Positions 25,280 through 33,034 of a stretch of DNA of 58,998 nucleotides are shown in pieces. The DNA comes from Candidatus Cryosericum terrychapinii (GTDB lineage: Bacteria; Caldisericota; Caldisericia; Cryosericales; Cryosericaceae). Location: assembly GCF_003570925.1 (NCBI RefSeq), contig NZ_QXIS01000020.1, forward strand, positions 1 through 58,998. The letters are read 5' to 3'. The position numbers were made by a program, and so were the translations under genes. The notes beneath the pieces are model-generated. The model did not search any database, was not told the DNA's origin, and worked only from the letters and a program-made list of their open reading frames with translations. Numbering within the stretch: the first letter of the stretch is position 1; each line of letters starts with the position of its first letter.

Positions 25280-25345
25280 GTGAGCATCCGGTGTCTCAGT
25301 CTCACCAGGCGCGCAAAGCTGTCACCATATGCGACACAAGAAACG

Positions 25346-25420
25346 TGGTGGGCGGAACAGGGTTCGAACCTGCGACCCCCTCCGTGTGAGGGAGGTGCTC
25401 TACCGCTGAGCCATCCGCCC
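25346..25420 (-). tRNA. tRNA-Val (CAC)
   Basis: 75 bases including encoded CCA. Acceptor GGGCGGA/TCCGCCC; anticodon stem CCTCC/GGAGG with loop CTCACAC, anticodon CAC. Third of the Lys-Glu-Val cluster. Confidence 0.95.
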
Positions 25421-25425
25421 ATACC

Positions 25426-25500
25426 TGGTGCCCTCGAGGAGAATCGGACTCCTATCGCAGCCTTGAAAGGACCGTGTCCTGACCATTAGACTACGAGGGC
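25426..25500 (-). tRNA. tRNA-Glu (TTC)
   Basis: 75 bases including encoded CCA. Acceptor GCCCTCG/CGAGGGC; anticodon loop CTTTCAA, anticodon TTC. Confidence 0.95.
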
Positions 25501-25502
25501 TT

Positions 25503-25578
25503 TGGTGAGCCGTACAGGACTCGGACCTGTGACCCTCTGCTTAAAAGGCAGATGCTCTGCCAGCTGAGCTAACGGCCC
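25503..25578 (-). tRNA. tRNA-Lys (TTT)
   Basis: 76 bases including encoded CCA. Acceptor GGGCCGT/ACGGCTC with one G-U pair; anticodon stem TCTGC/GCAGA with loop CTTTTAA, anticodon TTT. First of its cluster; two bases separate it from tRNA-Glu. Confidence 0.95.
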
Positions 25579-25590
25579 GCGCACGAGTTC

Positions 25591-25618
25591 ATTCTACTGA
25601 GAATCGGCTCCTCGTCAA
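25591..25618 (-). promoter_or_regulatory. Promoter of the tRNA-Lys-Glu-Val cluster
   Basis: Minus-strand -35 TTGACG (25613-25618) and -10 TAGAAT (25591-25596), 16-base spacer, ending 12 bases before tRNA-Lys. A strong match that fits a stable-RNA promoter. Confidence 0.75.
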
Positions 25619-25644
25619 TAGTTGCGACGGTCGAGTGGCTGTCC

Positions 25645-27048
25645 TCAGTCCTCTGCAGTCGTGTCGAGAGACTCGAATCGGGTGTATCTCTTGTCGAACA
25701 TCAGCTTCACGTTGCCCTGCTTGCCATTGCGGTGCTTGGCGACCAGAGCATTGGTGGGCGTCCGGGTGTTCATCTCGGAAGTGTCTGTCGCTTCATCCGT
25801 GTACAGGAAAATGACAATGTCGGCATCTTGCTCGATTGCTCCACTCTCGCGAAGATCGGACAACTGAGGCTTCTTGCGGTCTCTCTTCTCGATGTCTCGT
25901 GACAGCTGAGAAACGACGATAATCGGTACATTGAGTTCGCGGGCCAGGTTCTTGAGCATACGAGTGATCTGCGCCACTTCAAGGACGCGGCTCTCGGCCT
26001 TCTCGCCAGAGGCAGCAAGCTGGAGGTAGTCGACAATGAGAAGTTCCACTTTGGCCGTAACCGCAAGACGCTTTGCCTTCGCTCGTATCTCGAGGGCCGT
26101 CAGCCCCGCCGCGTCGTCGATATACAGGGGTGCCTCCGATAGTCTGTTGCTGACCTGTGTCAGCGCCTGCCAGTCTTCCTGCGACAGATAGCCCGACCGA
26201 AGCTTGTCCGCCTCGATCATCGCTTCTGACGATATGACACGTTCGGCCAGCTGCTCTCTGGACATCTCCAGACTGAAGATGCCCACGGGCTTCTTCAGGC
26301 GGACCGCGTTGTACGCTGCAATGTTCAATGCAAGCGACGTTTTTCCGACGCTTGGCCGAGCGGCCAGGACGACTAGTTCCTGAGGCTGAAACCCGCCGAT
26401 CTGAAGATCCAGATTCTTGATGCCAGTGGCAATCCCGCGAATGGAACCTCTATGGTCATACCGCTCCTCCAGCAACTGCAACGTCCTCGGGAGGATGCGT
26501 TCCAGCGGCTGGAAGTCGCCGCGCACCATACCCTGGGACGCCTCGTAGATGAGCTTCTCGGTCCGGTCGATGAGCTCCATGGCCGAGACGGTAGGAGAAA
26601 ACCCAAGCTCGTACATGTCTCGGCCTGCGCGGATGATACCGCGCTTGACCGACGACTCCTTGATGATCTCGGCGTAGTACTTGACATTCTGGGTTGTCGG
26701 GACAAGCTCCGTTAGCTTGACGAGGTATGCCACACCGCCGATGCGATCCAGGTTGCCATGACTCTTGATGTCGTTGCTCAGAACGACGACGTCGACAGGC
26801 TTGCTGGACGCTCGGAGGCGGAAAATGGAGTCGCAGATGGCAACGTGTTCATCGAAGTAGAAGTCCTCAGGCTTGAGATAGTCCATGACCTCGTCGACGG
26901 TGAGATTTGAGACGATGAAGGAGCCGAGCAAGGACTGCTCGGCCCCCATATCATACGGCGGGACGACGTTCCCCGGATTCGAACCGGCTTCGTTCTGCCC
27001 GGCTCGCGGACGAGCTTCGCCTATCTGGGCATCACTTCGGTCGGCCAT
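25645..27048 (-). CDS. dnaB: Replicative DNA helicase DnaB
   Basis: Hexameric 5'-3' helicase at the replication fork. 467 residues: an N-terminal primase-interacting domain (PPYDMGAEQSLLGSFIVSN) and a RecA-like domain with Walker A in ARPSVGKTSLALNIA, LEMSREQLAERV, Walker B LLIVDYLQL and VSQLSRDIEKR. No intein is present. It lies 2 bases after rplI at the end of the rpsF-ssb-rpsR-rplI-dnaB operon, a classical bacterial order. Confidence 0.97.
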   Translation of the reverse strand: MADRSDAQIGEARPRAGQNEAGSNPGNVVPPYDMGAEQSLLGSFIVSNLTVDEVMDYLKPEDFYFDEHVAICDSIFRLRASSKPVDVVVLSNDIKSHGNLDRIGGVAYLVKLTELVPTTQNVKYYAEIIKESSVKRGIIRAGRDMYELGFSPTVSAMELIDRTEKLIYEASQGMVRGDFQPLERILPRTLQLLEERYDHRGSIRGIATGIKNLDLQIGGFQPQELVVLAARPSVGKTSLALNIAAYNAVRLKKPVGIFSLEMSREQLAERVISSEAMIEADKLRSGYLSQEDWQALTQVSNRLSEAPLYIDDAAGLTALEIRAKAKRLAVTAKVELLIVDYLQLAASGEKAESRVLEVAQITRMLKNLARELNVPIIVVSQLSRDIEKRDRKKPQLSDLRESGAIEQDADIVIFLYTDEATDTSEMNTRTPTNALVAKHRNGKQGNVKLMFDKRYTRFESLDTTAED

Positions 27049-27050
27049 CC

Positions 27051-27506
27051 TCAGACAGCTTCCGCGACGGTGACGGAGACGAGGGCAGTGACCTGAGGAT
27101 TCAACTTCAGAGCAATTGCATAGACGCCAAGTGCCTTGATGGGTTCATCGGTACTCACGGCTCTCTTCTCCACGGCGACACCGAGTTGACTGCCAATGGC
27201 CGCAGCGATTTCGTCCGGAGTGATGGCGCCATAGAGTCTTCCTTGTGGAGTCGCTTTGGCGTTAATGGTAACCGACTGACCTGTGAGTTTCGCCGCCAAG
27301 TCCTGGGCCCGCGCAAGCACAATATCCTTTTCCTGAGACACTGCCATCTTGTGTTTGCTGAGGGCGGCAACTCTCTCGGATGTTGCATCGATGGCCAGAT
27401 GCTGGGGAAGGAGGTAATTGGCGGCATAGCCCACAGAAACGCTGACCACGTCACTCTTGTGGCCCACGCCCTTGACGTCGGCGAGCAGAATTACCTTCCT
27501 GTCCAT
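27051..27506 (-). CDS. rplI: Ribosomal protein bL9
   Basis: Large-subunit protein of 151 residues. The N-terminal RNA-binding domain reads KVILLADVKGVGHKSDVVSV and GYAANYLLPQHLAID, followed by the linking helix and the C-terminal domain with LYGAITPDEIAAAIGSQLG. Standard length and place in the operon. Confidence 0.96.
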   Translation of the reverse strand: MDRKVILLADVKGVGHKSDVVSVSVGYAANYLLPQHLAIDATSERVAALSKHKMAVSQEKDIVLARAQDLAAKLTGQSVTINAKATPQGRLYGAITPDEIAAAIGSQLGVAVEKRAVSTDEPIKALGVYAIALKLNPQVTALVSVTVAEAV

Positions 27507-27519
27507 AGTTGGTATTAAA

Positions 27520-27789
27520 CTACCGATTCACAAACGGCAGGAGAGCCATGACGCGAGCTCTCTTGACGGCACCCGCAAGGGCACGCTGGTGCTTCGCACA
27601 CACGCCTGTTGCCCGGCGCGGAAGGATCTTGCCTTTGTCGCTTACGAAACGGCGCAGCCGCGAAGCATCCTTGTAGTCGATATCATCAGTCTTGTCAGCG
27701 CAGAATGGGCAAAACTTCTTACGCGCGCGAAAGTAAAACGATTTCTTCTTGCCGGTCTTGCTTGGTTTCTTGAATGGTGCGTTTGGCAT
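27520..27789 (-). CDS. rpsR: Ribosomal protein bS18
   Basis: Small-subunit protein of 89 residues that binds 16S rRNA together with bS6. The core [40 protein letters not shown] is typical. CPFC plus the later Cys and His (VCAKH) make this a zinc-binding (C+) form. It lies between ssb and rplI. Confidence 0.96.
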   Translation of the reverse strand: MPNAPFKKPSKTGKKKSFYFRARKKFCPFCADKTDDIDYKDASRLRRFVSDKGKILPRRATGVCAKHQRALAGAVKRARVMALLPFVNR

Positions 27790-27808
27790 GATAGGTTACT
27801 CCTTCATC

Positions 27809-28282
27809 TCAGTTGAATGGCACGTCGTGGTCTTCAGAACCGGAGCCCTGCTGCAACGATCCTTCGGGGACTTCAAAGTCCTTGAGAAGGTCATCTTCGC
27901 CGGGCGCTTCGCCGGGCTCGCCGGTACTCTGACGGTTCTGGGGAGCACCGATGACCTCGAATGTCGTAGCCACGATCTCGGTGGCACGCTTCTTGGTTCC
28001 GTCGTTGGCCGTATATTCCCGAATGGACAGGCGTCCTGTCACGAGAACGCGCAGGCCCTTCTCAGCCGACTTCTCGATCTTGTCCGCGACGTAGGTCCAT
28101 GCGTTGATGTCAACAAAAAAGACTTCTTCCTTCCAGTCACGAACAGACGGGTCCTTGGACGCATTCCAGCTCCGGTTCACGGCAATTGAAACACGAGCCG
28201 TCTTCTTGCCCGACGGCGTGTACCGGATATCCGGATCCCTGGTAATTCTGCCTGTAAGGACAACCTGGTTGAGGTCGTTCAT
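27809..28282 (-). CDS. ssb: Single-stranded DNA-binding protein
   Basis: Binds single-stranded DNA in replication and repair. 157 residues: OB fold NQVVLTGRITRDPDIRYTPS, VSIAVNRSWNASK, EEVFFVDINAWTYVADKIEK, a Gly/Gln/Glu-rich linker, and the acidic tail EDHDVPFN, a slightly altered form of the D-D-D-I-P-F partner-binding tip with an extra Asn at the end. It follows rpsF by 2 bases. Confidence 0.95.
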   Translation of the reverse strand: MNDLNQVVLTGRITRDPDIRYTPSGKKTARVSIAVNRSWNASKDPSVRDWKEEVFFVDINAWTYVADKIEKSAEKGLRVLVTGRLSIREYTANDGTKKRATEIVATTFEVIGAPQNRQSTGEPGEAPGEDDLLKDFEVPEGSLQQGSGSEDHDVPFN

Positions 28283-28284
28283 CT

Positions 28285-28728
28285 TTACACCTCAGATGCA
28301 GGTGTCGGCTCAGACATCGACACAGCCACTGGAACGGGTTCAGGTGCAGGGGTGGCTTCAGATACCGGTGCAGCTACTGGAACAGGTTCAGGCGCAGGGG
28401 TAGGTTCCTGAGGGACAACTGTCTCGAATGGAACGATAGTCTTCTTGTGCTCGGGTCGCGTAACCATCCACCGGATGACGTTTTCGTTCACTCTCAGCTG
28501 CTGCTTGAGAGCGTCGACCTCACCAGGCTCGCACTCAAACGCGATCACCCAGTAGTAGCCATCCTGCTTCTTATTGATCGGATACGCCATGCGACGACGG
28601 CCCCATGGGTCAGCCTTCAGAATCGTGCCCTTCGATGAGATGAAGGACTGAACGGTACTGGCGACAGCCGTAGCTTCTTCCTCCGGCATTGTCCCGTCCA
28701 CAATAAACATCAATTCAAACTCTCTCAA
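28285..28728 (-). CDS. rpsF: Ribosomal protein bS6 with Pro/Glu-rich C-terminal repeat
   Basis: Small-subunit protein, here 147 residues against about 95-100 usual. The fold REFELMFIVDGTMPEEEATA, DPWGRRRMAYPINKKQDGYY, VNENVIRWMVTRPEH is complete by residue about 100. The rest is a low-complexity tail with the unit TPAPEPVPVA repeated about two to three times. The start is a TTG at 28728 with GGGAGG 5 bases upstream; a canonical ATG occurs only six codons in. First gene of the operon; it has its own promoter and a leader hairpin. Confidence 0.93.
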   Translation of the reverse strand: MREFELMFIVDGTMPEEEATAVASTVQSFISSKGTILKADPWGRRRMAYPINKKQDGYYWVIAFECEPGEVDALKQQLRVNENVIRWMVTRPEHKKTIVPFETVVPQEPTPAPEPVPVAAPVSEATPAPEPVPVAVSMSEPTPASEV

Positions 28729-28756
28729 CAGTTCCTCCCTTTGGACTTAGATTTCG

Positions 28757-28773
28757 GCCGTCTTCACGACGGC
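28757..28773 (-). promoter_or_regulatory. Hairpin in the rpsF leader, candidate S6:S18 binding site
   Basis: In the minus-strand leader a perfect 6-base stem GCCGTC/GACGGC with loop GTGAA stands about 30 bases before the rpsF start, followed by CCGAAA. In many bacteria the S6:S18 complex binds a hairpin with a CCG element in this leader and represses the operon. The location fits; the exact consensus was not verified. Confidence 0.4.
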
Positions 28774-28786
28774 AGAGAGCAAAAAT

Positions 28787-28814
28787 AGTATATGCAGGAG
28801 CTACAGCGATGCAA
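28787..28814 (-). promoter_or_regulatory. Promoter of the rpsF-dnaB operon
   Basis: Minus-strand -35 TTGCAT (28809-28814) and -10 TATACT (28787-28792) with a 16-base spacer. The start would fall near 28780, about 50 bases before rpsF. The -35 lies inside the right arm of the adjacent inverted repeat. Confidence 0.55.
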
Positions 28815-28853
28815 CCAGAGAGACCCTTCACGGGAGCATCCGGCTGCATCGCT
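28805..28853 (-). terminator. Inverted repeat after the M18 aminopeptidase gene
   Basis: Perfect 9-base arms AGCGATGCA (28805-28813) and TGCATCGCT (28845-28853) with a 31-base loop containing a small CCC/GGG hairpin, 16 bases after the M18 stop. The T-tract is weak, so it is either a terminator of the M18 gene or an operator covering the rpsF -35. Confidence 0.45.
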
Positions 28854-28868
28854 CTGAAATGAGATGAG

Positions 28869-30260
28869 CTAGCGAGCCTTCTCCAGGAACGTCTTGTAGG
28901 CCAGATAGCAGGCATAGAGGTCCGCCTTGCTCGCTAGTTCCTGTGGGGCATGCATCGAAAGAAGCGCGGGGCCGGCGTCGAGCGTTTCGATACCACGCTT
29001 CGACAGGAACTTGGCTACAGTGCCACCACCACCGACATCCACTTTGCCCATCTCAGCCACCTGCCATGGGACCTTGGCCTCATCCAGCAATCCGAGCACT
29101 TTGTGGAGAGTCTCGGCGGAGGCGTCATGGGCTGAGGACTTGCCTCGAGAGCCGGTGAACTTCGTAATCACAATGCCGTTGCCGACTGTGGCAGCGTTTG
29201 TCGGTTCGAACACATCCAGATAGTTGGGGTCCATACCTGCACCGACGTCGGCACTGAGTGCCATGGAACTCCAGAAGACCTGTCTGGCCGTAGTCTTCTC
29301 TCCAGTTTCCAGGATAAGCCGCTCAATGACCAGTTCAAGGAACTCGCTCTGCATGCCCGTGTCCCCCTCACTACCAATCTCTTCCTTGTCAACGAGGAAA
29401 ACGACCTGTGTGCGCTCAGGTTCCTTCTTCTGGTCCAGCAGGCCACGCAGGGCCGTGTAGCCACAGATCCTGTCGTCGTGTCCATAGGCGAGGATGAGTC
29501 CGCGGTCAAAACCGACTTCCCGCGGCTTCATTGCGGGCACGAGTTCCAGTTCAGACGCGGCGAAAGCTCGCTCTTCGACGTTGAGCTGCTTGGCAAGCAT
29601 CTTCAGGATATTCGAACGAATGGGCGTTTTGTCGTTCTTGTCATCAGTGGGCACGTGGCCGACGATTGCGTCGAGCGCTTCGCCCGAAACGCCTTCGGTC
29701 AGCTTCTTCTCTCCCTGAGCCTGCCCCAGATGTGGGAGGATGTCGGAAATGTTGAACACAGGATCATTGTCTTCCTCACCGATGCGCAACTGAAGCTTCT
29801 TCCCTGCCTTATCATAGATCACGCCGTGCAGGGCAAGGGGGATCGTCACCCACTGGTACTTCTTGATTCCACCATAGTAGTGGGTTTGGAAAAGGCCCAG
29901 GCCAGTGCTCTCGAAAAGTGGGTTCTGCTTCACGTCGATGCGCGGAGCGTCAACGTGCGCAGCTATGATGTTGGCGCCCTCGCCTAGAGGACGCTTGCCA
30001 AGCCTCACGATCACGGCGTTCTTGCCCCGATTGATGAAAAGCAGTTTGCCACCCTTGGGCAATGTTTTGGCCGAGAGAGCGTCGGCAATCCTGTAGCCGC
30101 CGGCTTGGGCAACGACCGTCGCTGCCTCGACGAACTCACGTTCGGTCTTGGCATCCTTGATGAGCGACATATACTCCGCAGCCAGCTTGTCTGTTGCCTT
30201 GCGATCGATGCTCCTCCAGGCGGACGTCTTGTTCAACCCGATTTCCTTGGACTTCATCAT
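28869..30260 (-). CDS. M18 family aminopeptidase
   Basis: Zinc aminopeptidase of the aspartyl aminopeptidase family; cytoplasmic. 463 residues from MMKSKEIGLNKTSAW, with metal-site stretches IIAAHVDAPRIDVKQNPLFE (His-x-Asp), FLVDKEEIGSEGDTG (catalytic Glu pair), SADVGAGMDPNYLD and the C-terminal SMHAPQELASKADLYA. Tandem ATG codons follow GGAGGT by 5 bases, so the shorter form is chosen over a frame starting 21 codons upstream. It is transcribed divergently from the DUF4388-MglA cassette. Confidence 0.92.
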   Translation of the reverse strand: MMKSKEIGLNKTSAWRSIDRKATDKLAAEYMSLIKDAKTEREFVEAATVVAQAGGYRIADALSAKTLPKGGKLLFINRGKNAVIVRLGKRPLGEGANIIAAHVDAPRIDVKQNPLFESTGLGLFQTHYYGGIKKYQWVTIPLALHGVIYDKAGKKLQLRIGEEDNDPVFNISDILPHLGQAQGEKKLTEGVSGEALDAIVGHVPTDDKNDKTPIRSNILKMLAKQLNVEERAFAASELELVPAMKPREVGFDRGLILAYGHDDRICGYTALRGLLDQKKEPERTQVVFLVDKEEIGSEGDTGMQSEFLELVIERLILETGEKTTARQVFWSSMALSADVGAGMDPNYLDVFEPTNAATVGNGIVITKFTGSRGKSSAHDASAETLHKVLGLLDEAKVPWQVAEMGKVDVGGGGTVAKFLSKRGIETLDAGPALLSMHAPQELASKADLYACYLAYKTFLEKAR

Positions 30261-30287
30261 TGTTGACCTCCAGTATGTGACAAATTC

Positions 30288-30316
30288 AGCATACCTTGAA
30301 ATTGGACCGAAATCAA
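30288..30316 (-). promoter_or_regulatory. Promoter of the M18 aminopeptidase gene
   Basis: Minus-strand -35 TTGATT (30311-30316) and -10 TATGCT (30288-30293), 17-base spacer, about 20 bases before the ribosome-binding site. It interlocks with the plus-strand promoter of the divergent cassette. Confidence 0.5.
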
Positions 30317-30327
30317 ATAGCATGCTA
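30296..30327 (+). promoter_or_regulatory. Promoter and palindrome of the DUF4388-Roadblock-MglA cassette
   Basis: Plus-strand -35 TTGAAA (30296-30301) and -10 TAGCAT (30318-30323), 16-base spacer. The -10 forms the left half of a perfect 10-base palindrome TAGCATGCTA (30318-30327), a possible operator. The promoter overlaps the divergent M18 promoter, so the two could compete for polymerase. Confidence 0.5.
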
Positions 30328-30350
30328 AGTCAGAGGAATGGAGGAGTTCT

Positions 30351-30893
30351 ATGGAATTGCGCGGTGACTTGGAGAGTTTTCCGCTTGCCCAGCTTATTCA
30401 GACTCTGGACAATGCTCAAAGAACTGGAAAGTTGGGCATAGAAGGACATCTGGGCAGCTTTGCCATCTTTTTCCAGAAAGGCAGGGTCATCCATGCGCAG
30501 TCACCATATAGCAATGGGCTACCCGCTTTCTTTGATGCCTTTCTTGAACGTGACGGTACGTTCAATTTTGTATCCAACGTCATCATGCCGCCTGGAAGGA
30601 TCACCCAGAGCAACACGAGTCTCCTCATAGAGGCAACGGGACTTGCTGACGAATATACACGGTCAGGAATCCACACGGAACCGTCCGAGCTCCAGGTAAG
30701 CCTGGCCGAGAACGACTCGGATGCAGCTGTTACGCTGACCGCCGATGAGTTTCTACTCCTGCGGAAGGCTGGCGAGCCGGAGTCGTTCGATAGGATCCTG
30801 AAGGAAGCCGAGTTTGGGTTCTTTCGCGCATGGACAGCTCTCAACGGTCTTGCGGACAAGAAGATGGTTACGTTGTCGAAATCGGAGGCATAG
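30351..30893 (+). CDS. DUF4388 (PATAN-like) domain protein
   Basis: 180 residues. The N-terminal part (1-100) is a DUF4388 domain: MELRGDLESFPLAQLIQTLD, NAQRTGKLGIEG, FFQKGRVIHAQSP, AFFDAFLERDGTFNF. The C-terminal part (about 125-180) is helical and winged-helix-like (TADEFLLLRKAGEPESFDRI, FRAWTALNGLADKKMV). DUF4388 proteins occur next to Ras-like MglA GTPases and response regulators in several phyla; their molecular role is not settled. The stop is directly followed by the ATG of the Roadblock gene. A strong GGAGG lies before the start. Confidence 0.85.
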   Translation: MELRGDLESFPLAQLIQTLDNAQRTGKLGIEGHLGSFAIFFQKGRVIHAQSPYSNGLPAFFDAFLERDGTFNFVSNVIMPPGRITQSNTSLLIEATGLADEYTRSGIHTEPSELQVSLAENDSDAAVTLTADEFLLLRKAGEPESFDRILKEAEFGFFRAWTALNGLADKKMVTLSKSEA

Positions 30894-31373
30894 ATGGAAG
30901 GTCAACTGTCTTCACTGGTGATTACGAAGGAAGATATCGAAACCATCGATGAACTGTTCTCACAGTATCTCGTGGATTCGCAGGCGAAGGACATTATCCT
31001 CCTCAACAAGAGCGGCGAGCTCCTTGCGAAGAGTGGTGCAGTGACGCGGGAGTCGGCAATCGCTGTGTCCGCCTTGGCGGCCGGTGTCTTCTCGGCCACG
31101 AATGAGTTGGCGAAACTCCTCGGAGAACGTGAGTTTACCCTGACGTTTCACCAGGGCAAAGAGACCAACATCCACATTTCCCTCGTAGACCCATTGATCC
31201 TGCTTGCCGTCATATTCGACAACAAGGCGCCCATCGGCGCCATCAGGTTCTGGGCCAAGAAGATCTCGGGTTCGATCAAGCCGGTACTCGAGAAGATGGC
31301 CGCGGGCCCGCGTCAAGAGCCTTCCCAGGACTTCAGGAAGGGATTGCAGGATGAGATCGACAACCTCTTCTAG
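30894..31373 (+). CDS. Roadblock/LC7 domain protein, MglB-like
   Basis: 159 residues with one Roadblock/LC7 fold: IDELFSQYLVDSQAKDIILLNKS-type start, SAIAVSALAAGVFSATNELA helix, FHQGKETNIHISLVDPLILL strands and IGAIRFWAKK. In Myxococcus and Thermus, MglB dimers with this fold are GTPase activators for MglA. Because the next gene encodes MglA, a regulator of that GTPase is the likely role. The C-terminal 25 residues are a charged tail. Start ATG abuts the preceding TAG. Confidence 0.85.
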   Translation: MEGQLSSLVITKEDIETIDELFSQYLVDSQAKDIILLNKSGELLAKSGAVTRESAIAVSALAAGVFSATNELAKLLGEREFTLTFHQGKETNIHISLVDPLILLAVIFDNKAPIGAIRFWAKKISGSIKPVLEKMAAGPRQEPSQDFRKGLQDEIDNLF

Positions 31374-31394
31374 CAAATTGATGCGAGCCACCAC

Positions 31395-31964
31395 ATGTCT
31401 CTGATCGACTTCTCCAAGTCTGAGATCACGTTCAAAGTCGTCTACTATGGCCCGGCAATGAGCGGCAAGACGACTAACCTGAGCTGGATCTTCCGGACGA
31501 TCCCGGAAAAGGTGAAGGGTCAGTTCACCTCCATCGCGACCGAGACAGAGAGGACACTCTTCTTCGACTTCCTGCCAGTGGAACTGGGGACCGTCAAGGG
31601 CTTCAAGATCCGCCTGAGCCTCTATACCGTGCCGGGCCAGGAACTGTACAAACTGACGCGCAAGTCCGTGCTCAAATCTGTCGACGGCATCGTCTTCGTC
31701 GCGGACTCGAATCGCGACCGGCGAGAGGACAACATCAAGAACCTTGCGGATATGTTCAAGAATCTCGAAGACTACGAGTTGCCGGATACGCCCATCATCT
31801 ATCAGCTGAACAAACGGGACACGCCCGCCATCATGTCGGTCGGTGAGCTTGTCGATGACCTGCAGCTCAAGGGGAAGGCCGTCTACCTTGGCATAGCCAG
31901 CAGCGGAGTCTCTGTCATGGAGTGCCTCAAGGGAATCACTCACCAGGTTGTCAGCAAGATCTGA
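31395..31964 (+). CDS. mglA: MglA-like small Ras-superfamily GTPase
   Basis: 189 residues. The P-loop is YYGPAMSGKTTNLSW, the switch region SIATETERTLFFDFLPVELG, G3 is LYTVPGQELYKLTRK (PGQ in place of DTAG, typical of MglA), and G4 is QLNKRDTP. MglA GTPases set cell polarity and motility direction in Myxococcus; in non-motile bacteria their outputs are unknown. No motility gene is visible in this window. It is the last gene of the three-gene cassette, 21 bases after the Roadblock gene, and converges with the radical SAM gene. Confidence 0.9.
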   Translation: MSLIDFSKSEITFKVVYYGPAMSGKTTNLSWIFRTIPEKVKGQFTSIATETERTLFFDFLPVELGTVKGFKIRLSLYTVPGQELYKLTRKSVLKSVDGIVFVADSNRDRREDNIKNLADMFKNLEDYELPDTPIIYQLNKRDTPAIMSVGELVDDLQLKGKAVYLGIASSGVSVMECLKGITHQVVSKI

Positions 31965-32029
31965 TCTGTCGCTCACGGACAAGTGATGGCGGGATGCCAG
32001 GGCTTGCGCTCTTGCTATTCTGCGTTCGC

Positions 32030-33034
32030 TCAGGCTCCCCCGTCGTCGCCTATGTCCTGCACCCATCCATGGACCAGCCCTGATCGGGACCACGTTCTCA
32101 TGACCCGGTCGCACTCAGCGTCAGTGAGTTTCCGCGAGATGCCCAGTGCACGGTCAAATGCTTTGTAGGCAGGGAAGTACTGAGTCATGACGCTCACGTA
32201 TGTCTGAAGTGACAGCTGGTGGGACACGAAGCGAAAGACCTCTTGAGCCATGCCAGTATGGTGTGGGAGAATAAGGTACCGCACGATGAGTCCTCGCGGG
32301 ATATATCTGCCCAGGTCGTCTACACTGATGTCTCCAACCTGGCGATGCATCTCAATAAGCGCACGTTCAGCGACCTGAACGTAATCGGGGACGCCCGAGA
32401 GTTGCATGGCGACAGCTTCGTCCGTGTATCGAAGGTCGCCGAGGTAAATGTCCACGATTCCATCCAGAAGGGCCAGTGTCGACGGCTCGTCGTAGCTGCT
32501 CGTGTTGTACACGATGGGAATGCGCAGCCCTTGTTTCCGCGCAGCAAATACTGCCGCTAGTAACTGCGGCACCTGGTGGGAGGGAGTGACAAAGTTGATA
32601 TTGTGGGCTCCCTTCCCCTGGAGCTCGATGAGCGCAGCTGCGAGCTGTCCAACCAGCATCTGCGTTCCATGGTGCAGTTGACTTAGCGGATAGTTCTGGC
32701 AGTAGCAGCAATTCAGGTTGCAGCCGCTGAAGAAGACTGTACCTGATCCTCGTGTCCCACTGACGGGAGGTTCCTCGCCACGATGCAGATTCCAGACAAA
32801 GACTTTGGGTTTGAGAGCGGCGCCACAATAGCCGGTATCTCCAGCAAGCCGATGGGCCCCGCAACGTCGAGGACAAAGGTCACAGGTGGCCAAGTGGCGG
32901 TACGCTGACCGGATCCGGGCTCGGAACTCCGCATCCGACAAGTGGACATACGACCCATGAGCTTCGGCTACCACTTCCGAACTTGTCGCGACGACCGCGC
33001 CTGAGTCTAGAGGCTCGTTTTCTGTGCGGTCCAT
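32030..33034 (-). CDS. Radical SAM protein, pyruvate formate-lyase-activating-enzyme-like
   Basis: 334 residues of the COG1313 type. The iron-sulphur motif is SGCNLNCCYCQNYP (C-x3-C-x2-C). An upstream Cys set CDLCPRRCGAHRLAGDTGYC is characteristic of this group and could hold a second cluster or zinc. The barrel follows: INFVTPSHQVPQLLAA, VYNTSSYDEPSTLALLDG, DIYLGDLRY, IVRYLILPHH. A target glycyl-radical enzyme is not present here, so the substrate is unknown. Its start overlaps the end of trmFO by 28 bases; a later start is possible. Confidence 0.85.
   Translation of the reverse strand: MDRTENEPLDSGAVVATSSEVVAEAHGSYVHLSDAEFRARIRSAYRHLATCDLCPRRCGAHRLAGDTGYCGAALKPKVFVWNLHRGEEPPVSGTRGSGTVFFSGCNLNCCYCQNYPLSQLHHGTQMLVGQLAAALIELQGKGAHNINFVTPSHQVPQLLAAVFAARKQGLRIPIVYNTSSYDEPSTLALLDGIVDIYLGDLRYTDEAVAMQLSGVPDYVQVAERALIEMHRQVGDISVDDLGRYIPRGLIVRYLILPHHTGMAQEVFRFVSHQLSLQTYVSVMTQYFPAYKAFDRALGISRKLTDAECDRVMRTWSRSGLVHGWVQDIGDDGGA

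Noticed and set aside
24979-25578. tRNA cluster as integration site of a mobile element
   Set aside because: No integrase and no duplicated tRNA 3' end were found nearby; only the hppA remnant hints at rearrangement.
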